A stretch of 6,186 bases of DNA, taken from positions 1 through 6,186 of the forward strand of contig JBBRPS010000636.1 in the NCBI GenBank assembly GCA_038227745.1, written 5' to 3'. The notes under the pieces were generated by a model. The model had not been told where the DNA came from. It was given only the letters and a program-made list of their open reading frames with translations, and ran no database searches. The stretch comes from DASPXY01 sp038227745. GTDB taxonomy: Bacteria; Planctomycetota; Planctomycetia; Gemmatales; Gemmataceae. A program made the translations under genes and the position numbers. Positions 1 through 5,832 of the stretch are shown here, in pieces (the first letter of the stretch is position 1; every line of letters starts with the position of its first letter).

Positions 1-2
1 AG

Positions 3-116
3 GCGATCCTGCAGGTGCGGGCGGACCACCTGAGCGAGGACCAGCCGCTGGAGGCGTTCTGGCAGCGCCGGCAGGCGGCGGCCACGGGCCAGCGCCCTTA
101 CCGCCGTGCCGGCTGA
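3..116 (+). CDS. C-terminal end of an unidentified protein (5' end outside window)
   Basis: An open frame enters from the left edge and ends at TGA 114-116, giving 37 residues that begin AILQVRADHLSEDQPLE and end QRPYRRAG. The codons are strongly GC-rich at third positions, like the DUF1501, fhcB and BBP7 genes, and the composition (charged and amphipathic, with a basic tail) looks like a genuine protein terminus. The other two forward frames are less plausible: one stops at once and the other runs into the following intergenic DNA. Too little is present to name a family. It is followed by a 190-bp gap before the next likely start, so it is probably not in the same transcription unit as the pair downstream. 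Confidence 0.55.
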   Translation, partial: AILQVRADHLSEDQPLEAFWQRRQAAATGQRPYRRAG

Positions 117-248
117 TTACGAACCATGTCGTGCGCCCGGTTTCCCGCCACATCTCTTGTCTCGACCCCATCGTTCCGAATCGCCGCCGTCCCGCCGTGC
201 CGTTTCCCGCGAGCGAGAAGTGACGTGGTGGACGGGCGTCGGGAGAGG

Positions 249-254
249 TACAAT
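249..254 (+). promoter_or_regulatory. Possible -10 box for the small gene pair
   Basis: TACAAT matches the sigma-70 -10 consensus at five of six positions and stands out in GC-rich DNA. It would give a leader of about 45 nt before the ATG at 307. No good -35 is seen: the closest, TGACGT at 221-226, is too far upstream (22-bp spacing). The same bases overlap a possible alternative ATG at 253, which is preceded by GGGAGAGG, so this could be a translation start region instead. Confidence 0.3.
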
Positions 255-306
255 GCCGGGGGTCAATGCTCCCGAATCGTTCGAGGCCCCAGGCATCGGG
301 TGTCTC

Positions 307-537
307 ATGCAAATGGTCAAAATCCAGATTTCGGATGCGGGAGGGCGGGCGAAGGCCCTCGTCGAAATGGCCCGGCGCGGACGGGTCATCTGCTTGCCGG
401 AGGACGCTTTCGTGGTCCCGGAAGCGGCGCTGACCCTCCTGCAGTCCCTTGGCGTTCCCTACCAGGAACTGGGGCGGGGGGGCTTCGATTATGCGGAAAA
501 GGCGCTACGAGATTCTGTTGCCGCTCAAACACAATGA
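307..537 (+). CDS. Small conserved-looking protein, first gene of an overlapping pair
   Basis: Encodes 76 residues from ATG 307 (MQMVKIQISDAGGRAKALVE...) to TGA 535-537. The body contains a helical segment (AGGRAKALVEMARRG), a strand-like piece (RVICLPEDAFVVPE) and a second helix-rich part (ALTLLQSLGVPYQEL...FDYAEKALRDSVAAQ), so a compact alpha/beta fold is likely; no membrane segment or signal peptide is present. Its 3' end overlaps the next gene by 47 nt in another frame, which suggests translational coupling. Alternative starts are ATG 313 (six bases downstream) and ATG 253, the latter preceded by GGGAGAGG; no strong Shine-Dalgarno precedes 307, so the start is uncertain. From memory, similar small proteins occur beside homologues of the next gene in planctomycetes, but this was not checked. 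The function is unknown; an antitoxin-like or regulatory role is speculation. Confidence 0.62.
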   Translation: MQMVKIQISDAGGRAKALVEMARRGRVICLPEDAFVVPEAALTLLQSLGVPYQELGRGGFDYAEKALRDSVAAQTQ

Positions 538-805
538 CGGCCGCGACGTCCCGCCCGAGTTGTTCGAGCAAACCAGGGGAGAACTCGTCGCCCAATTCGA
601 GGGCGTGTCCCTTGAGCCGAATGTAATCCGCGGGATCTGGGTTCACGAAGGCGCTCGCTACGAGGACGAGTTGCTCCGGTTCTTGATCGACGTCGAGGAT
701 ACGAGTGAGAACGAGGAGTTCTTTGTCCGGTACAAAAGCACCCTGCTGCAGCGATTCGAGCAAGTCGAAATCTACCTCGCGTCTTACGAAATCCGCAGAC
801 TGTAA
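491..805 (+). CDS. Conserved-looking 104-residue protein, second gene of the pair
   Basis: Starts at ATG 491 (MRKRRYEILLPLKHNDG...) and ends at TAA 803-805. The start was chosen because the conserved-looking sequence begins there; the frame stays open upstream to 449, but that part (MAFPTRNWGGG...) is the shadow of the preceding gene. A G-rich stretch at about 472-482 could serve as ribosome binding site. The protein is soluble and acidic, with the pattern YEILLPLKHNDG, then an EFGVSLEP-like strand (EGVSLEPNVIRGIWVHEG) and a C-terminal strand and helix (RFLIDVEDTSENEEFFVRYKSTLLQRFEQVEIYLASYEIRRL). No nuclease, RNase or other catalytic motif is visible. Codons such as AGG, AGA, GGA, TTG and GTA are used more than in fhcB or the DUF1501 gene. 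I recall it as a recurrent planctomycete hypothetical family with a small upstream partner; a toxin-antitoxin-like module is possible but unproven. Confidence 0.78.
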   Translation: MRKRRYEILLPLKHNDGRDVPPELFEQTRGELVAQFEGVSLEPNVIRGIWVHEGARYEDELLRFLIDVEDTSENEEFFVRYKSTLLQRFEQVEIYLASYEIRRL

Positions 806-810
806 GCCCT

Positions 811-844
811 GTGACGGAAGGAAGACAGGCATCTTTTTCGTCAC
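811..844. terminator. Weak hairpin between convergent genes, possible terminator
   Basis: In the 48-bp gap between the two converging genes, 811-821 can pair with 834-844: six Watson-Crick pairs (GTGACG with CGTCAC), then five further pairs of which three are G-U in the + strand RNA, around a 12-nt loop. The T-run 834-838 lies inside the stem rather than after it. An alternative five-pair stem (CCTGT 808-812 with ACAGG 825-829) is followed by CATCTTTTT and would be a more classical, though weak, terminator for the + strand genes. The position fits termination; the structure alone is not strong. Confidence 0.27.
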
Positions 845-853
845 GCCGGTTAT

Positions 854-1477
854 TTACTTCTTCGATGGATGTTGCTCCGTCCCCCAACGGACTTCGCCAT
901 TAACGGTTAGCTGGAACGGCGGCGAGACGAAGTTTAGGTCCCGATGAGAGAGTCCTGGGACGTTTACATTGCGGTAGGGACTCGTCTCCAGCTGAATCCC
1001 GATCCGAGCCCGCCCGTGGGGCGGGGTGTCCCCTCTCGGTCCCCAGTCCGTGTAGAGATTATCCACCGAGAAGGTCGCTCCGCTGACGTTGATCTTGAAG
1101 TCTTCCCCTTTCATGTCACTCAGGACATAGGAAAACTTCCCTTCCAAGACCACCTTGAAGTCGTCTCTTTTGCCGCGTAGGACCCATTTTCTGGACTGCG
1201 GCGAGCGCCACCTGCGGACGAGGAGATACGCTTTACACCGATTGAGTGCCTTCACAAGCGCCTCCTCGGAGGGGCCGCCGCCCTTTGGGATTGCCTGGAT
1301 GTCCACGGCACTCATTCTCCGGCACAACTCGCCGAGGGGAAAGGGGCCGAGGACCATCACCTCCTGATCCACTTCCGCCGGTTGACGCCTGGGAGCGTCC
1401 TGCGCTCCGTTGCAGGCTGCCGGAAACCCAGCCCCTGCGGCCACCAGCACAATTACCCATGCCTGCTGCCAGCTCAT
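854..1477 (-). CDS. Exported protein of unknown function, 207 residues
   Basis: Reads from ATG at 1477-1475 to TAA at 856-854. The start is fixed by a strong Shine-Dalgarno AAAGGAG (complement of 1483-1489) five bases upstream; an in-frame ATG at 1504 and further open frame lie upstream but lack such a site. Residues 6-21 (AWVIVLVAAGAGFPAA) form a hydrophobic segment after a short N-terminus, typical of a secretion signal. Cys22 follows PAA, an imperfect lipobox, so a lipoprotein is possible but ordinary signal peptidase cleavage near NGA-Q is equally plausible. The mature part is hydrophilic and basic, with predicted strands toward the C-terminus (WVLRGKRDDFKVVLEGKFSYVL..., FKINVSGATFSVDNLY, and a last VNGEVRW), suggesting a small beta-rich domain. 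I do not recognise the family. It lies 116 bp downstream of the DUF1501 gene on the same strand and could be read from it or from its own promoter. Its codons are less GC-biased than those of the DUF1501 gene. Confidence 0.75.
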   Translation of the reverse strand: MSWQQAWVIVLVAAGAGFPAACNGAQDAPRRQPAEVDQEVMVLGPFPLGELCRRMSAVDIQAIPKGGGPSEEALVKALNRCKAYLLVRRWRSPQSRKWVLRGKRDDFKVVLEGKFSYVLSDMKGEDFKINVSGATFSVDNLYTDWGPRGDTPPHGRARIGIQLETSPYRNVNVPGLSHRDLNFVSPPFQLTVNGEVRWGTEQHPSKK

Positions 1478-1482
1478 GGCCA

Positions 1483-1489
1483 CTCCTTT
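1483..1489 (-). promoter_or_regulatory. Strong ribosome binding site deciding the start at 1477
   Basis: The minus strand reads AAAGGAG with a five-base spacer to ATG 1477. It discriminates against the longer in-frame start at 1504, which lies in the inverted repeat. Confidence 0.75.
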
Positions 1490-1501
1490 CGCCAAACCGG
1501 A

Positions 1502-1537
1502 CATCGCTGCAGCTGCCTGCGTGCGGCTGCAGCGATG
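1502..1537. promoter_or_regulatory. Perfect 12-bp inverted repeat in the leader of the exported-protein gene
   Basis: CATCGCTGCAGC (1502-1513) is repeated as its exact reverse complement at 1526-1537, separated by 12 nt. Each arm also contains the 8-bp palindrome GCTGCAGC, so the element can be seen both as a hairpin and as two copies of a palindromic site. It lies between the end of the DUF1501 gene (1594) and the start at 1477, only 12 bp upstream of the Shine-Dalgarno. There is no T-run after it on either strand, so it is not a classical intrinsic terminator. It could be a protein-binding operator, an RNA stabilising or attenuating hairpin, or a remnant of a terminator for the DUF1501 gene. 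Confidence 0.5.
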
Positions 1538-1593
1538 GAATACGAGACACGGAAGGTTCGTTTCGTCTGAGCCTCTCTTCCTACAGTAACCCG

Positions 1594-2988
1594 TCAGCCA
1601 AAGAGATTCAGGATCGGCTGCCCCGTGCTGACCGGGTGCGTAAAGCCGTCCGCCCCGAGCCGCGTCTCGGGCGGCACACCCAGCGCGTGGAACAGCGTCG
1701 CCCCGAAGTTCTCCGGCGTCACCGGGTTGTCGCGCACGTAGCCGCCGTGCCGGTCCGACGAGCCGTAGACCGTGCCGCCGCGGATGCCGGCACCCGCCAG
1801 CAGCGCCGAGTAGCACGCCGGCCAGTGATCGCGGCCCGCCCCGCTGATCCGCGGACTGCGGCCGAACTCGCCCACCATCACCACCAGCGTGTCGTCAAGC
1901 AGGCCGCGCACCTCCAGGTCCTCCAGCAGCGCCGACACCGCCTCGTCCACGCGCGGCAGCGCCCAGCCCAGGCCGAAATGGCCCGTCCCGAAGATGCTGC
2001 CCAGGCCCGCCCCGTTGCCGTGCATGTCCCACGTCTGCACGTTGCGGAAGCGCTCGCCCGGCGGCAGGCCCGTCCAGGCCGTCACGCTCACCAGCCGCAC
2101 CCCCGCCTCGATCAGCCGCCGCGCCATCAGCAGGTTCTGCCCCAGTGGATATCGCCCGTAGCGGTCGCGCACCGCGGCCGGCTCCAGCCCGAGGTCGAAC
2201 GCCCGCCGTGCCTCGCTCCCCGTCAGCAGCTCGAACGCCCGCTCCTGGAAGCGGCGCATGTTGCCCGCGCCCGGGGCGCCGGCCAGGGCGCCCGGCCCTG
2301 ACGCAACGGCGCCCAGCAGGCCCTGCCGCCGCGCCAGCCGCTCGGCGGGGACGTCACGGTGCGTGTCGAACGCGGTGAAGCGGAAGTTTGGGGCCGCAGG
2401 GGTGTCCAGGTCGGTGCCCACGCGCAGCGGACTGTACGCCGCCCCGAGGAAGCCGCCGTTGAGGTAGCGCGGCTGCACGTCGCCGGCCAGGTTTTGCAGC
2501 CAGACGTAGGACGGGATGTTCTGCGTCGCCGGCCGCAACCGCGCCATCACGGAGCCGTAATAGGGCGTGTTCTCGACCGGGTTGGAGTGGCCGGTCATGC
2601 AGACGTGCATGCCGCCGTCGTGGCCGCCGTTGCGGTGCGTCATCGAACGCACCAGGCAGTAGCGGTCGGCCATCCGCGCCAGGCGCGGCAGCAGCTCGCA
2701 CACCTGCATTCCCGGCACGGAGGTGGCGATGGGCCGGTACGGGCCGCGCACGTCCTGCGGCGCGTCGGGCTTGAGGTCGAGGCTGTCGATGTGGCTGGCG
2801 CCGCCGTACTGGACAATGAAGATGCACGACTTCTCGCCGCCGCGCCCCGCGGGCCGGTTCGCGGGGGCACGCGCCCAGAGCAGTTCGGGCAAGGTCAGGC
2901 CGAGGACGCCGACGCCTCCCGCCTGGAGAAGCCGGCGGCGCGTGATGCCTCTGGACGGCTGGGCCGCTGTCGCTGCGTGACGGTTCAT
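1594..2988 (-). CDS. DUF1501 family protein with Tat signal
   Basis: A complete 464-residue protein, ATG 2988 to TGA 1596-1594, with a G-rich ribosome binding site (AAGGGGGG) just upstream of the start. Residues 17-40 carry a twin-arginine signal (RRRLLQAGG followed by a hydrophobic stretch and LLWARA), so export of a folded protein is expected. DUF1501 hallmarks appear in order: GGASHIDSLD (62-71), GGHDGGMHVCMTGHS (121-135), TWDMHGN (319-325), GEFGRSPRI (373-381), GRDHWP (385-390), GGTVYGSSDRHG (404-415) and a C-terminal NPVTPENFGATLFHALG. The length is normal for the family, which is related to the alkaline phosphatase/sulfatase superfamily and is greatly expanded in planctomycetes; the biochemical activity is generally unknown. 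It is often paired with a DUF1549/DUF1553 cytochrome-like gene, but none is in this window: upstream lies divergent fhcB and downstream a small exported protein. Family assignment is firm; substrate and role are not inferable. Confidence 0.95.
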   Translation of the reverse strand: MNRHAATAAQPSRGITRRRLLQAGGVGVLGLTLPELLWARAPANRPAGRGGEKSCIFIVQYGGASHIDSLDLKPDAPQDVRGPYRPIATSVPGMQVCELLPRLARMADRYCLVRSMTHRNGGHDGGMHVCMTGHSNPVENTPYYGSVMARLRPATQNIPSYVWLQNLAGDVQPRYLNGGFLGAAYSPLRVGTDLDTPAAPNFRFTAFDTHRDVPAERLARRQGLLGAVASGPGALAGAPGAGNMRRFQERAFELLTGSEARRAFDLGLEPAAVRDRYGRYPLGQNLLMARRLIEAGVRLVSVTAWTGLPPGERFRNVQTWDMHGNGAGLGSIFGTGHFGLGWALPRVDEAVSALLEDLEVRGLLDDTLVVMVGEFGRSPRISGAGRDHWPACYSALLAGAGIRGGTVYGSSDRHGGYVRDNPVTPENFGATLFHALGVPPETRLGADGFTHPVSTGQPILNLFG

Positions 2989-3138
2989 GAGAGTTCCCCC
3001 CTTGCGGGCGTCGCCGCGCCCACTCTCCCCGATCGTAACCGACCGGCGGCGCCCGGGGGAGTCTAATCGGTCCGGGTCGCCGCGGCCGTCGCCTCGACGT
3101 AGCATGAACCGAGGTCGATGGATTGACGGGAATCGGAC

Positions 3139-3143
3139 GGAGG
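3139..3143 (+). promoter_or_regulatory. Ribosome binding site supporting a GTG start for fhcB
   Basis: GGAGG ends ten bases before GTG 3154. No ATG in the same frame lies near this position, and the protein aligned by motif spacing begins here, so GTG is the preferred start. Confidence 0.6.
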
Positions 3144-3153
3144 TCGGCGCGCC

Positions 3154-4455
3154 GTGTCGGACGCTCCCACGCACACGTTTGAGGACGTCGCCTGCACGGT
3201 CTGCGGTTGCGTCTGCGACGATCTGCGGCTGACCGTGGAGGGCGGCCGCATCACGCACATGCAAGGCGCCTGTCCGCTGTCCGAGCCGTGGTTGCGGGCG
3301 CAGAACTCGCGCCACCCGCCGGCCGCCGAAATCGAGGGCCAACCCGTCGCGGCCGAGGCGGCGCTGGCCCGTGCGGCGGCGCTCCTCGGCGCGGCCCGCG
3401 CCCCGCTGGTCTACGGCCTGTCGCGCAGCAGCACCGCGGGGCAGCAGGCGGCCATCGCGCTGGCCGACCGCCTCGGCGCCACCATCGACACCACCGCATC
3501 GCTGTGCCACGCCCCTTCCGTCGTGGCCCTGCAGGAGGCCGGCGAGTCCACCTGCTCGCTGGGCGAGGTGAAGAACCGCGCCGACCTGGTCGTCTTCTGG
3601 GGCTCCAACCCCGTCGAGTCGCACCCGCGCCACTTCGAGCGCTACTCCCTATATCCGGTCGGCGAATTCCTCCGCGGCGGCCGCTCCGAGCGCTTCGTCG
3701 TCGTGGCCGACGTCGCGCCGACGCCGAGCAGCGCCGTCGCGGACCTGTTCTTGCCGGTCGAGCCGGGTCGCGACTTCGAGGCGCTGTGGACGCTGCGCGG
3801 CCTGGTCCGCGCCGTGCCGCCCGCACCGGGGTCGGCCACCGGGGCGCCGCTGCCGCTGCTGACGGACCTCGCGCGGCGGATGAAGGCGTGCCGCTTCGGC
3901 ATCGTCTTCTTCGGCGTGGGGTTGAGCATGAGTGGCCTGGGGCACCGTTCCGTCGAGGCGCTGCTGCGCCTGGTGAGCGACCTGAACGACCACACGCGCT
4001 TCTACGCACGCCGCATGCGCGTGCAGGGCGACGTGGCCGGCGCCGATACAGTGCTGGCCTGGCAGACGGGCTATCCATTCAGCGTCAACCTGGGGCGCGG
4101 CCATCCGCGCTTCAACCCCGGCGAGTTCTCCGCGCAGGAGGTGCTCGAGCGCGGCGAGGTGGACGCCTGCCTGCTCGTCGGCGGCGAGGGCGTGCGGATG
4201 CTCTCGGCGGCGGCCGCGGCGCAGCTGCGGCGCATACCCACGGTCCTCCTCGATGAGGCCATCGCGGAGCCGCCACTGCCGGTTACCGTACGCTTCACGA
4301 CCGCGGTCTACGGCATCCACCGCCCCGGGACGGCCTACCGCATGGACGAGATCCCCATCCCGCTCCGCGCGGTCCTGCCGACGGACTATCCCGACGACGC
4401 CGAGGTGCTGCACGCCATCGAGAAGCACCTGCCCGGTGAGGCGGGGGGTACCTAG
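3154..4455 (+). CDS. fhcB: Formylmethanofuran dehydrogenase-like subunit B (FhcB/FwdB)
   Basis: A complete 433-residue cytoplasmic protein from GTG 3154 to TAG 4453-4455, about the usual length of FwdB/FhcB. In methanogens FwdB is the molybdopterin (Mo/W) subunit that reduces CO2 or oxidises formate; in aerobic bacteria the homologous Fhc complex (FhcABCD) acts in the tetrahydromethanopterin formaldehyde oxidation route, moving the formyl group to methanofuran and releasing formate. Visible here: an N-terminal cysteine set C14-x2-C17-x3-C21 plus C40, as for a [4Fe-4S] cluster; TTASLCHAPS with C118-H119, at the position of the metal-ligand cysteine of archaeal FwdB; the WGSNP motif (149-153) followed by HPRH (157-160); and the conserved C-terminal GIHRPGTAYRMDEIPI (387-402). 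The gene is divergent from the DUF1501 gene. No fhcA, fhcC or fhcD follows: the next gene converges from the other strand, so fhcB appears to be transcribed alone. The stop codon lies in the end of the inverted repeat. Confidence 0.93.
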   Translation: MSDAPTHTFEDVACTVCGCVCDDLRLTVEGGRITHMQGACPLSEPWLRAQNSRHPPAAEIEGQPVAAEAALARAAALLGAARAPLVYGLSRSSTAGQQAAIALADRLGATIDTTASLCHAPSVVALQEAGESTCSLGEVKNRADLVVFWGSNPVESHPRHFERYSLYPVGEFLRGGRSERFVVVADVAPTPSSAVADLFLPVEPGRDFEALWTLRGLVRAVPPAPGSATGAPLPLLTDLARRMKACRFGIVFFGVGLSMSGLGHRSVEALLRLVSDLNDHTRFYARRMRVQGDVAGADTVLAWQTGYPFSVNLGRGHPRFNPGEFSAQEVLERGEVDACLLVGGEGVRMLSAAAAAQLRRIPTVLLDEAIAEPPLPVTVRFTTAVYGIHRPGTAYRMDEIPIPLRAVLPTDYPDDAEVLHAIEKHLPGEAGGT

Positions 4456-4565
4456 TGCCCCGTCAACGCTTAATTTTGGGGTCACGGAGTCGGCTTTTTG
4501 CAAGGATTCCCGCTGGATTGCACAGTAGCAACCCCAAAATTAAGCGTTGATGGGGCACTAGTACC
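4447..4565. repeat. MITE-like long inverted repeat at the convergent gene junction
   Basis: The 31-base arm 4452-4482 is the reverse complement of 4531-4561 except at one position (G4462 opposite T4551, a G-U pair in + strand RNA). If C4451 is bulged, four more pairs form (4447-4450 with 4562-4565). The arms enclose a 48-base centre (4483-4530) with no open reading frame of interest and a small internal TGCAA/TTGCA pairing. CTAG stands at both outer ends (4452-4455 and 4558-4561). This fits a non-autonomous element of about 104 bp (4455-4558) flanked by a duplicated TA or CTAG, the target preference known for IS630/Tc1-mariner-type transposases. It also lies where a bidirectional terminator would be useful for the converging genes, and the stem could work that way, though no T-run follows it. 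No second copy is present in this window, so mobility is inference. Confidence 0.72.
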
Positions 4566-5832
4566 GATACTCCACGCCGAGCACCAGTCCCTGCGCCCAG
4601 AAGTCCGAGCCGTTGAAGGAGAACCGCGGCGCGGGCGCCCCGAACAGCGTGCCGCCGCGCGTGCCCAGCGGCAGCTGCGTCGCGTTGACGTTCCGGTCGA
4701 TCTGGTCGCCGGGCCGGGCCAGCTCGCTCAGGTAAAGGAAGTTGTAGCCCACGAACAGCCGCGTCCGGTCGCGCAGCACCACACCAACCCGGACGCTCCC
4801 CTCGGGCACGACGCCGAACATGTCGCGCGTGAAACGGCCGCTGTTCGTGGGCAGCGCCAGCGTGCCGCCGCGCTGAAGCACCTCCCGCGCCCCCGCCCGC
4901 GCCGTGGCACTGACGCCGTTGATCCGCACCACCTCCACCGTGTCTCCCAGCGCGATCTTGCCCATCACGCCCAGGAAGAAACGCCCCTTGCGCAGCTCCC
5001 CACGCAGGCCGACCTGGCCGCCGAAGAAGCGGTTGTGGCCGTCGAACTGGTCCGCCGCCCCGACGCTCATGCCCACGGCGCCGCTGGGCGTCTGGAAGCG
5101 GTCGGAAAGGTAGGCGATCTGCAGGCCCTCATCGACCTCCAGGTAGCGGAAGCCGACCAGGCCGTCGAGGTACACGGTGCCGTTGCCCAGGAAGTTGAAG
5201 ACCGCATTCAGCTCCGCCCCCTGGACGCGCGACGAGGCGTCCACGGTGACGGTGCCGCGCGCGAAGCCGGGGAAGGCCACCGTCTGCGCCTGCTCGGTGG
5301 CGGAGGATACGTCGAAGTAGGGCACGCCGAGCGCCGCCGAGCCGAGAGTGCCGGGGCTGGACGCCCCGACGCTGTTCGTGCGTGTGCCGAGGAAGAAGTA
5401 GTTGCCTTCCAGGCCGAGCGTCTGCGAGGAGTCGAGGGCCACGCCGAGGGTGAAACGGCCGCCGGAATGGTCCCGGCCTTCCAGTTCGTTGCCGCCGCCC
5501 GCCAGTATGGTGGTGGCGGAGTTCGGCAGCACCGCCGACGTGCTCGCCGTGTTCGCGGTCGCCACGGCCGGCATCCGGGTACTCCGGGTCCACCACAGCA
5601 AGTATTCCATGCCCTGCCACTCGCGGCCGAGGGCGCCAACATTGGAGGCGGGGGCATCGTCGAAGGACTGCGGCGGCTGGCGCGGGGGCGGCAGGTTGCT
5701 GGCGCCCTGGCGGGCGTACGGTCCCGGCGCCAGGGCGGGGGCGTCTTCGGTGGCCGGCGCCAGCACCGCCTGGCCAAAGGCGGTCTCGACGCCCAGCAGA
5801 GACAGCAGCGCGGCGAGAAGGGATGTTCGCAT
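4558..5832 (-). CDS. BBP7-type outer-membrane beta-barrel protein
   Basis: A complete 424-residue protein, ATG 5832 to TAG 4560-4558, with a strong Shine-Dalgarno AGGAGG four bases before the start. Residues 1-22 form a Sec signal peptide (hydrophobic LLAALLSLLG, cleavage near AFGQA). A Pro/Ala-rich linker (23-65) precedes the barrel, which opens with the EYLLWW strand (76-81) seen in planctomycete BBP7 (putative beta-barrel porin 7) proteins. Later hallmarks include SGGRFTLGVALD (123-134), LGLEGNYFFLG (139-149), VAFPGFARGTVTVDASSRVQG (185-205), LVGFRYLEVDEGL (225-237) and FVGYNFLYLSE (360-370). Alternating hydrophobic residues recur throughout, and the last residue is an aromatic Tyr in VEYRY, as expected for the C-terminal beta-signal recognised by the barrel assembly machinery. 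The family is abundant and multi-copy in Gemmata-like planctomycetes; pore activity and cargo are unknown. It converges on fhcB with the inverted repeat between them. Confidence 0.93.
   Translation of the reverse strand: MRTSLLAALLSLLGVETAFGQAVLAPATEDAPALAPGPYARQGASNLPPPRQPPQSFDDAPASNVGALGREWQGMEYLLWWTRSTRMPAVATANTASTSAVLPNSATTILAGGGNELEGRDHSGGRFTLGVALDSSQTLGLEGNYFFLGTRTNSVGASSPGTLGSAALGVPYFDVSSATEQAQTVAFPGFARGTVTVDASSRVQGAELNAVFNFLGNGTVYLDGLVGFRYLEVDEGLQIAYLSDRFQTPSGAVGMSVGAADQFDGHNRFFGGQVGLRGELRKGRFFLGVMGKIALGDTVEVVRINGVSATARAGAREVLQRGGTLALPTNSGRFTRDMFGVVPEGSVRVGVVLRDRTRLFVGYNFLYLSELARPGDQIDRNVNATQLPLGTRGGTLFGAPAPRFSFNGSDFWAQGLVLGVEYRY

Noticed and set aside
745..755. GCTGCAGCGAT also present inside the second small gene, identical to part of the 1526-1537 arm
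   Set aside because: It encodes part of LLQRF in frame and has no second arm nearby, so I treat the match as chance.
1246..2301. Open frame of 351 codons on the + strand
   Set aside because: It covers parts of the exported-protein and DUF1501 genes in antisense, and its product is low-complexity Arg/Pro/Ala/His sequence.
2989..3633. Upstream extension of the DUF1501 frame on the - strand
   Set aside because: The frame remains open but runs antisense into fhcB. The Tat signal and the G-rich ribosome binding site place the start at 2988.
3649..4503. Open frame of 284 codons on the - strand
   Set aside because: It is antisense to fhcB, whose sense frame has unambiguous family motifs; the residue composition is typical of GC-driven open frames.
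4447..4565. CRISPR or tRNA/ncRNA gene at the inverted repeat
   Set aside because: There is only one inverted pair and no direct repeats with spacers, and the fold lacks any tRNA or known riboswitch features; a MITE-like element or terminator explains it better. No other RNA gene was recognised in the window.
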